A DNA stretch of 64,000 nucleotides from JAKVBK01 sp022447275 (lineage in GTDB: Bacteria > Pseudomonadota > Alphaproteobacteria > Rhodobacterales > Rhodobacteraceae): contig CP138932.1 in NCBI GenBank assembly GCA_047125605.1, positions 3,100,001 through 3,164,000 on the forward strand, in the 5' to 3' direction. A model generated the notes under the pieces. It was given only the letters and a program-made list of their open reading frames with translations. It did no database searches and was not told where the DNA came from. The position numbers and the translations under genes were made by a program. This document shows positions 41,720 to 51,022 of the stretch, piece after piece. Every line of letters begins with the position of its first letter. Positions within the stretch are counted from its first letter, which is position 1.

Positions 41720-43555
41720 TTACTTCTTCTTTTCTGCGTCCTTGGGTGTCTTCTTGAAGCCACCCTTGATGTTGCCCACGAGGTCAGGCGTGTATCCCTG
41801 GCTGCGCATGATCAGGTACTGCTGCGAGAAGGTGATCACGTTGTTCGCGATCCAGTAGACAACAAGACCAGAGGCAAAGCCGCCCAGCATGAACATGAAC
41901 ACCCAAGGCATCCAGGCAAAGATCATCTGCTGGGTGGGATCGGTGGGCGCCGGGTTCAGCTTTTGCTGCAGCCACATGGAGATACCAAGCAACAGCGGCA
42001 GGATACCGATGAAGATCAGCGCCATGATGCTGTGCGGATCGGGGGCGCTCCAGGGCAGCAGGCCGAACATGTTGAAGATCGAGGTCGGGTCTGGTGCCGA
42101 AAGATCCTGGAACGGGCCGAAGAACGGCGCATGGCGCAGCTCAAGGGTCACGAAGATCACCTTGTAGAGCGAGAAAAAGATCGGGATCTGCAGCAGGATG
42201 GGCAAGCAGCCCGCGGCCGGATTGACCTTTTCCTTCTTGTAAAGCTCCATCATCTCTTTCTGAAGCTTCTGGCGATCATCGCCGGCGCGCTCTTTCAGCT
42301 TTTCCATTTCGGGCTGAAGTTCTTTCATCCGTGCCATCGACACGTAGGACTTGTAGGCCAGCGGCAGCAAGATGGCCTTGATCAGCAGCGTCAGCACGAT
42401 GATTGCAACGCCCATGTTGCCGATCACGAGGTTCAGCCAGTGCAGAACGGCAAAGATCGGCTTGGTCAGGAAGAAGAACCAGCCCCAGTCGATGGAGTCG
42501 AGGAACATCCCGACGCCGCCTTCGTTCTCATAGGCGCGGATGGTGTCCCATTCCTTGGCGCCGGCAAAAAGCTGGCTTTCCTGGCTTACGGTCTGGCCCG
42601 GTTCGATTGTCATCGTCGGGTAGAGCGTGCGCGTCTGATAGATCTCGGAGCGCGGCTGGTACAGCATTGCAAGGTTGGCCTGCTGACCCGCCGGTGGGAT
42701 CAGAGTGGTCATCCAGTACTTGTCGGTGAAACCGATCCAGCCTTCCTCGGTAATGGCGATCTGCTCTCCATTGGTGCCCAGGGCAGGGGAGACGTCCATC
42801 TCTGTGACGGTGTCGTAATCCTCTTCGATCAGCGTGCCATCTGTCATGGCGACAACGCCTTCATGCAGGATGAAGAAGCCGGTCAGTTCGGGCAGGCCAT
42901 GCCGCGCGATGATGCCGTACGGTGCGGCGCGGTGCGCCGTATCCGTGGGGTTCTCGATCGATTGGGTGATCGAGAACATGTAATCTTCGTCCACCGCGAC
43001 ATCGCGGCGGAAAATCAAACCTGACGGGCTGTCCCAGCGCAGTGTGATGGGGCTTTCAGGCGTGAGGTCCGTGCCACTTTCCACAGACCAAAGCGTGTCC
43101 GCGTTGGGGACGTCATCGCCTGTCAAGCCGCCGCCGGGCGCCCAACCGTACAGTGCGTAATAGGCCAGAGGATCGCCAACCGGGTTGAGCAGCTGGACGA
43201 GATCGCTGTCTTCTTCGATCGTCTCGCGATATTGCGTCAGGGCCAATTCGTCGATGCGGCCCCCGGCCAGCGAAACGGTTCCGCTCAGCTTCGGCGTTTC
43301 GACGTTCAGGCGGGGCGCATCATCTGCCACCACATCCGGGGCATCGCTGTTGGTCGCTGCCGTGCCGTCTGCCGCTTGCGGCACGGACGCCACCGAGCCG
43401 TTGCCAGTATCCGGCAGAACCACCGAGCCATCCTGAGCAATCGTCGCGTCCTGCGGGGGGACGGGCTCTGGGGGCGAGATGAAAACGTACCAGACGAGGA
43501 TAACAAGGAAGCTCAGCGCGGTCGCGAGAAGTAGGTTCTTGTTCTGGTCATCCAT
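41720..43555 (-). CDS. yidC: Membrane protein insertase YidC
   Basis: 611 residues. An N-terminal membrane anchor (NLLLATALSFLVILVWYVFI) precedes a large periplasmic domain of about 320 residues, then the conserved five-helix insertase core (GWFFFLTKPIFAVLHWLN, LKAILLPLAYKSYVSMARMKELQPEM, NPAAGCLPILLQIPIFFSLYKVIFV) and a basic C-terminus (GGFKKTPKDAEKKK). It is normally next to rpmH-rnpA-yidD; here those lie 7 kb away in the opposite orientation. Confidence 0.97.
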   Translation of the reverse strand: MDDQNKNLLLATALSFLVILVWYVFISPPEPVPPQDATIAQDGSVVLPDTGNGSVASVPQAADGTAATNSDAPDVVADDAPRLNVETPKLSGTVSLAGGRIDELALTQYRETIEEDSDLVQLLNPVGDPLAYYALYGWAPGGGLTGDDVPNADTLWSVESGTDLTPESPITLRWDSPSGLIFRRDVAVDEDYMFSITQSIENPTDTAHRAAPYGIIARHGLPELTGFFILHEGVVAMTDGTLIEEDYDTVTEMDVSPALGTNGEQIAITEEGWIGFTDKYWMTTLIPPAGQQANLAMLYQPRSEIYQTRTLYPTMTIEPGQTVSQESQLFAGAKEWDTIRAYENEGGVGMFLDSIDWGWFFFLTKPIFAVLHWLNLVIGNMGVAIIVLTLLIKAILLPLAYKSYVSMARMKELQPEMEKLKERAGDDRQKLQKEMMELYKKEKVNPAAGCLPILLQIPIFFSLYKVIFVTLELRHAPFFGPFQDLSAPDPTSIFNMFGLLPWSAPDPHSIMALIFIGILPLLLGISMWLQQKLNPAPTDPTQQMIFAWMPWVFMFMLGGFASGLVVYWIANNVITFSQQYLIMRSQGYTPDLVGNIKGGFKKTPKDAEKKK

Positions 43556-43749
43556 CGGGCGGGATCCTCAATCGGCATTGGGCAGTTTGCCGGGTTGAAG
43601 CGGGCGGGGGGGGAAAGGTCAAGCAGAAACCCCCTTCCAGGGCGCGACGTGACACCGCTTTCCGCGGGGCTAGGGCGCTTGTGTCGCGCCCAACCCCGGG
43701 AAATACGTAGAAATTGGCGCAAATGGGCGTGCGCAGCAGATGCCGCCTG

Positions 43750-45288
43750 TCAGCTGGGTGTGGGTCGCCGCCCCATCGGAAGAACCACATCAATGGATTT
43801 CAGATGGGCCTGAATCCAGGGAATCGTGTCCTCAAAGGGCATCGGACGGGCGATGCCAAAGCCTTGCACATACTTGCAGCCCAACTGCGCAAGCACCGCG
43901 TGCGCTTGGGGTGTTTCGACCCCTTCGGCAAGCGCGTCGAGGCCCAGCTGTTCCGCCAACGTAAGAATGGCAGACACAAGCTTGCGCTGATCCTCGTCCC
44001 GTTCGATGCCGATGACAAAGCTGCGATCGATTTTCAGCCGCGAAATCGCAAACCGCCGAATATTGGTGATCGAAGCATGGCCGGTGCCAAAATCGTCGAG
44101 GTCAATGCGACACCCCATTTTGGCCAGCCCGGCGATGTTCCGGGCGATGACGTCATGGTCACTGTCTGCCACCACGGTTTCGAGCACCTCGAGGCAAAAT
44201 CGTTCGGGCAGGATATCAAAACGATCGAGCTCCCAGCGAATCCGCTCAACCAGCTTCGGGTCACGCAGTTCCATGGCAGAGACATTCACCCCGACCGTAT
44301 CGACAGCGACACCAGCCTTGTCCCATGCACGCAGGGCAGCGAGCCCGTGAAACAGCATGGTTTCCCCAAGCTTGGACATAAGCCCCGCATTTTCCACCGC
44401 CTCTAGGAATTCATCGGGCGGGATGACACCCCGCTCCGGGTGGGTCCACCGCGCGAGTGTTTCAAAGCCTGTGATCCGGCCCGTATCGGTGCAGAGTTGC
44501 GGCTGATACCAGGGCTCGATCTGGCCCTCATCGAAGGCAACGCGCAGGTCTGCGGTGAGATCATGGCGGGCGGTGACGCAGCGGCGCATATCACTGCTGT
44601 AAAGGCGCAGGGCGCCGCCCCCCTGCCGCGCTGCCTCCATGTGGGCCATTTCAGCGGCTTCGATCAGGCGACGGGGCGTGGCTTTATCCAGCTGATTATC
44701 CAGTGTCAGCCCGACGGAGACCGAGCAGTGCAATTTGCCGTCTTCCCAGTCGATCGGCAACGCCGCTTCGTGCTGCAGCCGGTGTGCCACTTCGAGGGCG
44801 ATGTTCGTGTCCATCATCCGGGCGCGTGCGGCCAGAACACCCAACTTGCCGCCCTCCAGCCTTGCGAGGCTGTCACTGTCGCGCATGACGCGCTCGAAGC
44901 GGCGGGCGAGGGTATACAGTACATGGTTGGCCGCGCGGCTTCCTTTGCAAGAAACCAGCTGGTTGAAATCATCGACATCCAGCATCATCACGCAGGTCGG
45001 GCGCCCTGAACGATTGGTGCGCATCAGGTCAGCGGCAATATCATCCATGAAGCTGTCGAGCATGCCCAGCCCAGTGACGCCGTCACGTTGGTAGTGCCTG
45101 TATGGCCCATAACTTTTGGCAGACAGGACAACGATCGGGATCGCAACAGCCCCTACGGCCATCGCGCCTTGCAGGCCAAACCACAACCCGCCGAGAAACA
45201 GCGCCGGAACAAATGCCAGGATCAGCGGATGAACCACTGCTTTCGCCGCTCTGTACACACGCTTGTAGATCATCTGTGTGCTCGCCAT
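43750..45288 (-). CDS. EAL-domain phosphodiesterase with degenerate GGDEF
   Basis: 512 residues. Two N-terminal membrane segments (about 17-55) are followed by a GGDEF domain whose active site reads LEGGKLG instead of GGDEF, so no cyclase activity is expected. The EAL domain keeps the catalytic set: ETLARW (first Glu kept, EAL changed to ETL), NVSAME, LEVLE, DLDDFGTGHAS, LKIDRSFV, AEGVET and QGFGIARP. It should therefore hydrolyse cyclic-di-GMP, with the GGDEF part possibly sensing GTP. It lies 60 nt downstream of ttcA on the same strand. Confidence 0.9.
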   Translation of the reverse strand: MASTQMIYKRVYRAAKAVVHPLILAFVPALFLGGLWFGLQGAMAVGAVAIPIVVLSAKSYGPYRHYQRDGVTGLGMLDSFMDDIAADLMRTNRSGRPTCVMMLDVDDFNQLVSCKGSRAANHVLYTLARRFERVMRDSDSLARLEGGKLGVLAARARMMDTNIALEVAHRLQHEAALPIDWEDGKLHCSVSVGLTLDNQLDKATPRRLIEAAEMAHMEAARQGGGALRLYSSDMRRCVTARHDLTADLRVAFDEGQIEPWYQPQLCTDTGRITGFETLARWTHPERGVIPPDEFLEAVENAGLMSKLGETMLFHGLAALRAWDKAGVAVDTVGVNVSAMELRDPKLVERIRWELDRFDILPERFCLEVLETVVADSDHDVIARNIAGLAKMGCRIDLDDFGTGHASITNIRRFAISRLKIDRSFVIGIERDEDQRKLVSAILTLAEQLGLDALAEGVETPQAHAVLAQLGCKYVQGFGIARPMPFEDTIPWIQAHLKSIDVVLPMGRRPTPS

Positions 45289-45348
45289 ACCATGTGCCCT
45301 CTGCCTCGCCGTTAAGCGAACTCTAGGCGGGCGATAGCGAGTGCAGCG

Positions 45349-46257
45349 TTAACGTAGTCTGGGGATTTCCCTAAAATTATCCGGGTCTGGCGCTGCCTCG
45401 GCATTTGCGCTCGAACGGATCTCCAGATTGACGAAGTCAAACAGTTGAGGATCCAGCAGGTGGGAGGGGCGCGCATTTGTAAGCGCCTTGAACATAACCT
45501 GCCGGCGCCCGGGGCGGTTGCGCTCCCAGCCATCAAGCAGCGCCTTGACCTGCTGGCGTTGCAGACCGTCCTGCGAGCCGCAAAGATCGCAGGGAATGAT
45601 TGGATAGTTCATTGCCTTGGCGAAACGTTCGCAATCCTCTTCGGCCACATGGGCAAGGGGGCGCAGGACAAACAGATCGCCTTCCTCATTGACCAGTTTG
45701 GGCGGCATGGTCGCAAGACGCCCCCCGTGGAACAGGTTCATGAAAAAGGTTTCAAGGATATCGTCTCGATGGTGGCCCAGCACCACCGCATCGCAGCCTT
45801 CCTCGCGGGCGATGCGATAGAGATTGCCGCGTCGCAGACGCGAGCACAGGGCGCAATAGGTTCGCCCTTGGGGCACCTTATCGACCACGACGGAATACGT
45901 GTCCTGATAATCGATCCGGTGCGGCACGCCCATCTTCTCGAGAAATGCGGGCAGCACGGTTGCGGGAAAGCCGGGCTGTCCCTGATCCAGATTGCAGGCC
46001 AACAGGTCTACATTGAGAAGCCCGCGCCACTGCAATTCATGCAGGATGGCCAGCAGCGTGTAGCTGTCCTTGCCGCCAGACAGGCAGACAAGCCAGCGCG
46101 GACGGCGCTGCCCATCGCGCGCTTCCTGAGGCACCATGCCATACTGGTCAATCGCTTCGCGGGTGTTGCGCACAAGGCGCTTGCGCAGCTTCTTGAACTC
46201 GGTGCTGCTGGGCGCACCCTCGAAAAGCGGATGAATATCGTCGGTGTTGTCGAACAT
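45349..46257 (-). CDS. ttcA: tRNA 2-thiocytidine(32) synthetase TtcA
   Basis: 302 residues. The PP-loop SGGKDSYTLL (about 60-69) binds ATP, and two Cys pairs, CALCSRLRRG and CDLCGSQDG, hold the iron-sulfur centre. The segments LGHHRDDILETFFMNLFHGG and RPLAHVAEEDCERFAKAMNYPIIPC are diagnostic. It thiolates C32 of some tRNAs. An additional basic C-terminus (NARPSHLLDPQLFDF) is normal for the group. It follows the histidine kinase gene by 105 nt. Confidence 0.95.
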   Translation of the reverse strand: MFDNTDDIHPLFEGAPSSTEFKKLRKRLVRNTREAIDQYGMVPQEARDGQRRPRWLVCLSGGKDSYTLLAILHELQWRGLLNVDLLACNLDQGQPGFPATVLPAFLEKMGVPHRIDYQDTYSVVVDKVPQGRTYCALCSRLRRGNLYRIAREEGCDAVVLGHHRDDILETFFMNLFHGGRLATMPPKLVNEEGDLFVLRPLAHVAEEDCERFAKAMNYPIIPCDLCGSQDGLQRQQVKALLDGWERNRPGRRQVMFKALTNARPSHLLDPQLFDFVNLEIRSSANAEAAPDPDNFREIPRLR

Positions 46258-46362
46258 GAGCGGCTATGTGACAGAAATCTCTTTACGGGCCAAGAGCCAA
46301 GGCCTGCGAGGCGCTGGGCGGCACAGCCCGCCAAGGGCGCGGGCTCGGCCCTGCGCTGCACC

Positions 46363-47757
46363 CTAGTCTGGGGTTTCGCCCAGTACGGTCTTGGGCAAGA
46401 CGATCGCAAAGCAGGTGCCGTCCGGCCCGGTTTTCACCAGTGTCAGTGTGCCGCCATGGCCCCGCACCAAATCCGCAGCGATCGCAAGCCCGAGGCCTGT
46501 GCCTCCCTTTCGCGAGCCGCCGGCGAATGGTTGGAACAGATGGTCTTGCGCGCGCTTGGCAAGCCCGGGGCCGGTGTCGCAGACCTCGATGCGCCAGCCG
46601 CTGTCATCCTCGACAGCCGAGAGGCAGATCCGCCCCGCCTTGCCACTGGCCTCAATCGCCTGACGGGCATTGCGCACAAGGTTCGAGAGCACGCGGAACA
46701 GTTGTTCACCATCGGCGCGCACTGTCATGCCCTGCGGCACGTCACAGGCGATCGCCACAGTGTCATCCCGGCACGCCAACCGTTCACTTTCCACTACGTC
46801 CTCGGCGATCTGCCGGAGATTGACCACGGACAGGGCTGGGGGCGGCTCTTCTGCCTTGCCGAAGGCGAGGGTGCTTTCGGTGAGGTTCACGGCGCGGGTG
46901 ATGGAGGCCATAAGCTTTGGTCCCACGCGGCGCACAGCCGGGTCTTCGCTGGCCTCGACACGGTCGGCAAACAGCTGTGCTGTCGTCAGGATGTTGCGCA
47001 AATCATGGCTCACCTTTGCCACCGCTTGCCCCAGCTGGGCCAGTCGCGCTTTCTGGCGCAAGGCGCTTGTCAGTTGCTGCTGCAGCGATTGCAGGGCCTC
47101 CTCGGCCTCCCGCAACTCGCGGATGCCAGCGGTGGGCGTGATGATCCTGCGGCCATCCTCGGGGGCCTGTGCGTAGGACAGCATATGCCGGATCACCCTG
47201 TTGATCGGTGCCACGAGGAAGGTGCGCACCGCAAGGAACAAAAGCAAGGCAGTAAAGCCAGAGATCACCGCCGACAAAACCAGAATACGGATTCCGTACT
47301 CGACCATCGCGGCCCGCAATTCGGCTGTGCTCATAGTGATTTCGATCAAAAGACCGGCGCTGCGGACAGGATCGCCAATGACGCGGATGATGCGGTCCTC
47401 ACTGTCGCGCAGCACTCCGATTGCATCCCGGATCAGCGTGAGGGCAGAGGGATCACGCATGTCATAGGTGGCATAGATCGGGGCCGGGATCGGCGAGGAC
47501 AGGATCAACTGGCGCATCTCGTCCCGTCGCAGCACCACGTTGAGCACGCCGGCATTTTCCAGCAGCTCGTCCTCAAGCCCCTCATCGATCATATCTTCTG
47601 CGAGCAAGACCAGCGAAGCGATCTGTGCCCGCTCCAGACGCGACAACAAGAAATCCTGACGGAATCTGGCGACAGACGGCAGGAAGATCAGCACCTCAGC
47701 CAGCATCACGAAGATGACGGTGAGGATCAGGAATCGCCCGGAGAGCGAATTCAACAT
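46363..47757 (-). CDS. Orphan membrane sensor histidine kinase
   Basis: 464 residues. Two membrane helices (about 8-28 and 158-178) bracket a ~125-residue periplasmic sensor, then a HAMP-like segment (VAPINRVIRHMLS). The H box is KVSHDLRNIL with His251. ATPase pieces NLVRNARQAIE (N box), CDTGPG and GGTGLGLAI are intact. No response regulator gene is adjacent, so the partner is elsewhere. It lies in a minus-strand run of five genes starting with the VTT protein. The signal it senses is unknown. Confidence 0.9.
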   Translation of the reverse strand: MLNSLSGRFLILTVIFVMLAEVLIFLPSVARFRQDFLLSRLERAQIASLVLLAEDMIDEGLEDELLENAGVLNVVLRRDEMRQLILSSPIPAPIYATYDMRDPSALTLIRDAIGVLRDSEDRIIRVIGDPVRSAGLLIEITMSTAELRAAMVEYGIRILVLSAVISGFTALLLFLAVRTFLVAPINRVIRHMLSYAQAPEDGRRIITPTAGIRELREAEEALQSLQQQLTSALRQKARLAQLGQAVAKVSHDLRNILTTAQLFADRVEASEDPAVRRVGPKLMASITRAVNLTESTLAFGKAEEPPPALSVVNLRQIAEDVVESERLACRDDTVAIACDVPQGMTVRADGEQLFRVLSNLVRNARQAIEASGKAGRICLSAVEDDSGWRIEVCDTGPGLAKRAQDHLFQPFAGGSRKGGTGLGLAIAADLVRGHGGTLTLVKTGPDGTCFAIVLPKTVLGETPD

Positions 47758-47830
47758 GTCTGTTCCTTGCCTTGGCCAGAGGGGGCCCGGGAGCTGTGCA
47801 GCCCTCGGGCACGTGACGTTTGCGCGGTGA

Positions 47831-49255
47831 TCAAGGCAGCCAGCGCTGCACCAGCCCCACCACGCGCTTTACTGTCGGATTTTCGAACAGCTTTGGAGAG
47901 AAATAGGCACTCGCGGCCCGCTTGTTAACATCCATCAGCGTCGGATAGGGCAAAACCGTAGCGGAAATGGCCGACATTTTCATCTTGTTGGCAATCGCCA
48001 TGGACCACATCGCGATCAGTTCGCCGGCTTGCGGGCCGACAATTGATGCCCCGACAGGGTGCCCTTTGACGACCATGACCTTCACGAGGCCCTGTGTCTT
48101 GCCGTCCGTCACGGCCCGATCCAGATCGTCGAACCGGGCGCGCACCACATCGAGGCGCTTTCCATATTTTTTCCGCGCCTGGGCTTCGGTCAGGCCCACC
48201 TGGGCCATTTCCGGATCGGTGAACGTGGCGTAGGGCAGGTGATCCGTGGACGCCTTTGCCCAGCCCATGCCCAGCACTGCCGAGCGCACGACCACGCCCG
48301 CGTGATAGCCTGCGACATGGGTAAATTGTGGCCCGCCCGCCGCATCGCCGATGGCAAAGACGCGTTTATTGGTTACCGAGCGCAGACGATCATCAACCTT
48401 GACCGCCCGATCATGGGCAATGCCAGCCTTGTCCAGATCCAGTTTGTCGATATGCACCTTGCGGCCCACCGCCACCAGCAGATGGGAGCCCTTAAAGCTG
48501 CGCCCATCCTCTGTGCTGATGCGGATATCGCCTTCGGAGCCCGACACCGCCGCGACCTGCGCGCCTTCGACAATCTCGACACCCTCAGCACGCAATGTAT
48601 CCAGCACGAGCCCGGCCATCTCCGGGTCTTCGCGGCCCAGTGCCAGTTCTCCTTCCAGAACGGTCACCCGGCAGCCAAGGCGGATATGGGCCTGCGCCAT
48701 CTCCATGCCAATCACGCCGCCGCCGATAATGATCAGATGCGTGGGCTGCGTGCGCAGATCAAAGATCGTTTCATTGGTGTAGTGGGGCACGGTGTCGAGC
48801 CCGGGGATCGGCGGCACAAACGGGCCGGATCCCGTTGCGATCACGAAGCGCCGAGCGGTGATGACCGTGTCACCGGCCTGCACTTCGGTTTTCGAGATAA
48901 AGCGCCCATATTCACGGATCACCTTGATGCCGAAGCCCTCAAAGCGTTCCTGGCTATCATGGGGGGCAATCGTTGCGATGGCTTGGGCAACATGATCTTT
49001 GGCGGCGCCATAATCCACCTGAGCCATCACGGGCGCGACACCGAGGCCCTGACCCGCGCCCATGGCATGGGCCTGCTTGCCCGCCGCAATCAGCGCCTTG
49101 GAGGGTACGCAGCCATAGTTCAGGCAATCGCCGCCCATCTTGTGCCCTTCCAGAAGAACGACCCGGGCGCCCATCTGGGCGGCGCCCGCAGCGACGGAGA
49201 GGCCACCGGCGCCAGCGCCAATGATGCAGATGTCGGTTTCGATACGGTCGGTCAC
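47831..49255 (-). CDS. Pyridine nucleotide-disulfide oxidoreductase (mercuric-reductase-like)
   Basis: 474 residues. The FAD motif CIIGAGAGGLSVAAG opens the protein. The redox-active pair is Cys44-x4-Cys49 (GGDCLNYGCVPSKA), followed by the NAD(P) motif IIGGGVIGMEMAQ and AIGDAAGGPQFTHVAGYHA. It lacks an N-terminal metal-binding domain and the C-terminal Cys pair of true mercuric reductases, so it probably acts on another disulfide or quinone. The VTT membrane-protein gene lies 60 nt upstream, a pairing seen (even as fusions) in other bacteria. Confidence 0.85.
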   Translation of the reverse strand: MTDRIETDICIIGAGAGGLSVAAGAAQMGARVVLLEGHKMGGDCLNYGCVPSKALIAAGKQAHAMGAGQGLGVAPVMAQVDYGAAKDHVAQAIATIAPHDSQERFEGFGIKVIREYGRFISKTEVQAGDTVITARRFVIATGSGPFVPPIPGLDTVPHYTNETIFDLRTQPTHLIIIGGGVIGMEMAQAHIRLGCRVTVLEGELALGREDPEMAGLVLDTLRAEGVEIVEGAQVAAVSGSEGDIRISTEDGRSFKGSHLLVAVGRKVHIDKLDLDKAGIAHDRAVKVDDRLRSVTNKRVFAIGDAAGGPQFTHVAGYHAGVVVRSAVLGMGWAKASTDHLPYATFTDPEMAQVGLTEAQARKKYGKRLDVVRARFDDLDRAVTDGKTQGLVKVMVVKGHPVGASIVGPQAGELIAMWSMAIANKMKMSAISATVLPYPTLMDVNKRAASAYFSPKLFENPTVKRVVGLVQRWLP

Positions 49256-49315
49256 GGGCGTGTCCTCGATATGGGTTTGGGGAAGGGGCGCGGCAGATTG
49301 GTCAAAAATGGCAGA

Positions 49316-50068
49316 TCACAGCTCTTTCTTGCCACGCAGGGCTTTGATGACGATTGGCAGCGCGGCGAGGGCGCACAGGCCAAGGATGGGCAGCAGGATG
49401 TGGGGTTCGAAAATTATTCCAAGATCCGGCGTTTCGCCACGGGCAAACACCTCCCCAAGTCCGGCCCCCACGGAGGTATAGACAAGCGCCCCGGGGATAA
49501 TGCCCAGAAAGGTTGTCACCACGAAGCGCCACAGCGGCACCCCCACGAAGGCGGGCACAAGGTTGGCCACAAAAAACGGAACCGCGGGAACGAGGCGGAT
49601 CAGAAACAGCATCTCCCATTGGTTTTCATCGATGCCACGCTTGATTTTGCCCACCGCCCCGCCCGCGGCATTCATCCGGGCCTCCAGCCCGTTGCCGAGG
49701 CCAAGGCGGGCAGCCAGGAAAATCACCGTTGCACCGATGGTCGCGCCGGTGATGTTGAACAGCACGCCGGGAAAGGTGGCAAAGAGAAAACCGCCCGTGA
49801 GGGTCGCGATCGTTGCCCCCGGCAGAGAAAAGGCGACGATCACCACATAGGCGCCGATAAAGGCGGCCACGGTTGCCACGTAGTGCGCGTCGCGGAAGGC
49901 AAGCAGCGCTTCACGATTGTCCGCCAATGCCTGAAAGGACAGGTAATCCTTAAGCGTCACCGCGCCGATCACTGCAATGGTTGCAATGGCAAGCAAGGGC
50001 AACAGCTTGGCCAAACGGCCCTTTTGCTGGGGGGGCATGGTAGGTGTGTCCTGCGGCGTATCAGTCAT
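49316..50068 (-). CDS. TVP38/TMEM64 (VTT/DedA-like) membrane protein
   Basis: 250 residues with about six hydrophobic segments. The VTT core is recognisable: YVVIVAFSLPGATIATLTGGFLFATFPGVLFNITGATIGATVIFLAAR, then LIRLVPAVPFFVANLVPAFVGVPLWRFVVTTFLGIIPGALVYTSVGAGLG with the conserved Arg and Pro residues. Members of this superfamily move or scramble lipids; the role here is not known. First gene of the minus-strand run with the disulfide oxidoreductase. Confidence 0.85.
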   Translation of the reverse strand: MTDTPQDTPTMPPQQKGRLAKLLPLLAIATIAVIGAVTLKDYLSFQALADNREALLAFRDAHYVATVAAFIGAYVVIVAFSLPGATIATLTGGFLFATFPGVLFNITGATIGATVIFLAARLGLGNGLEARMNAAGGAVGKIKRGIDENQWEMLFLIRLVPAVPFFVANLVPAFVGVPLWRFVVTTFLGIIPGALVYTSVGAGLGEVFARGETPDLGIIFEPHILLPILGLCALAALPIVIKALRGKKEL

Positions 50069-50404
50069 CTTTGGCGGGCTCCGGAACGGATAGGATCGGG
50101 CGGTGCGGCCGGTATATGGCCTGTTGCTCCACTAGATGCATGCGCAAAGCGCCACATGACAGGGCGATCACGGTCCGTTGAGGGCTCTTGAGCATTGAGG
50201 CCCGATTTCACCGGTTTTGTAACATTGTCGGCCCCGAAAAGCGCAAAATGTTGCAAGGACGTACCGCTTTCCCGGAGGCGCCGCATTGACAGCACGGGAT
50301 TCGCGCAATAGAGACCGGGCTTCAGCCGCTAGGGACTCCTGGGGGCGATCGAAGTTTTCGCGGGTCCGCCCGCTGCCAGACACACGTTTATCCGGAGAGA
50401 TGCG
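50069..50404 (+). promoter_or_regulatory. Divergent region with rpmH promoter
   Basis: A near-consensus promoter TTGACA (50286-50291), 17 nt, TAGAGA (50309-50314) would start the rpmH message near 50321. CCGGAGAGATGCG gives a good binding site. A partly symmetric pair GTAACATT...AATGTTGC (about 50218-50256) lies upstream. No DnaA-box cluster was seen. No coding frame. Confidence 0.6.
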
Positions 50405-50539
50405 ATGAAGCGCACCTACCAGCCGTCGAACCTCGTGCGCAAGCGGCGCCACGGTTTCCGCGCCCGCATGGCCACCAAGGCCGGGCGCAAGATCCTGAAT
50501 GCACGTCGCGCCCGCGGCCGCAAGTCGCTCAGCGCCTAA
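50405..50539 (+). CDS. rpmH: 50S ribosomal protein L34
   Basis: 44 residues, read directly from the DNA as it is short: it begins [18 protein letters not shown] and ends [11 protein letters not shown], the universal L34 sequence. It lies at the surface of domain I of 23S rRNA. It is followed after 3 nt by the RNase P protein gene, the arrangement conserved across bacteria, so both come from the promoter near 50286. Confidence 0.98.
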
Positions 50540-50542
50540 GAC

Positions 50543-51022
50543 ATGGCCGGCGCGGCCCCATCCGCTGCGCCCCTGCCACAGACCGGGGCGCCCGCGCCCA
50601 CTGAAACCGCCCGGACCGCGTCCGAGGCGGTTTTGTCTATTGAGACATTGCGCAAGCGCGATGACTTTCTGAAAGCAGCCCGGGCACGCCGGAAGGCTGG
50701 CCCGGCCTTTTTGTTACAGGCCCGCAAACGCGCCGATGCGGAGGTAGACCGGACGCCCCCCGGCCGCGTGCGCGTGGGCTTCACCTGTTCCAAGAAGGTG
50801 GGCAATGCAGTGGCCCGCAACCGGGCAAAGCGCCGCCTGCGGGAAATTGCGCGTGCTGTTCTGGGCCGTCAGGGGCTGGCGGGCTGGGATTATGTGCTCG
50901 TGGGCTTTCGCAACAGCACGGCCCAACGGGACGTGAGCGCCCTCATCGCCGATCTTGAGGCCTGTCTGGAGGCCGTGCATATGCCGCGGCGGCCCGCACC
51001 AGAACGGGAGCGCAGGACATGA
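50543..51022 (+). CDS. rnpA: Ribonuclease P protein component
   Basis: 159 residues from ATG 50543. The RNase P signature KKVGNAVARNRAKRRLREIAR (the RNR motif) is at about residues 87-107, with the family N-terminal helix around LRKRDDFLKAA (37-47). It helps the catalytic RNA bind pre-tRNA. The first ~35 residues are a Pro/Ala-rich extension (APSAAPLPQTGAPAP) absent from most homologs; a later start is possible but none is better supported. It overlaps yidD by 4 nt. Confidence 0.95.
   Translation: MAGAAPSAAPLPQTGAPAPTETARTASEAVLSIETLRKRDDFLKAARARRKAGPAFLLQARKRADAEVDRTPPGRVRVGFTCSKKVGNAVARNRAKRRLREIARAVLGRQGLAGWDYVLVGFRNSTAQRDVSALIADLEACLEAVHMPRRPAPERERRT

Noticed and set aside
45445..50191. 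Two very long plus-strand frames (about 827 and 710 codons) opposite ttcA, the kinase and the oxidoreductase
   Set aside because: The opposite strand carries well-recognised families with intact motifs. These frames are GC-driven shadows without domains.
50069..50404. Replication origin beside rpmH
   Set aside because: rpmH often neighbours dnaA/oriC, but I see no cluster of DnaA boxes and no dnaA gene here.
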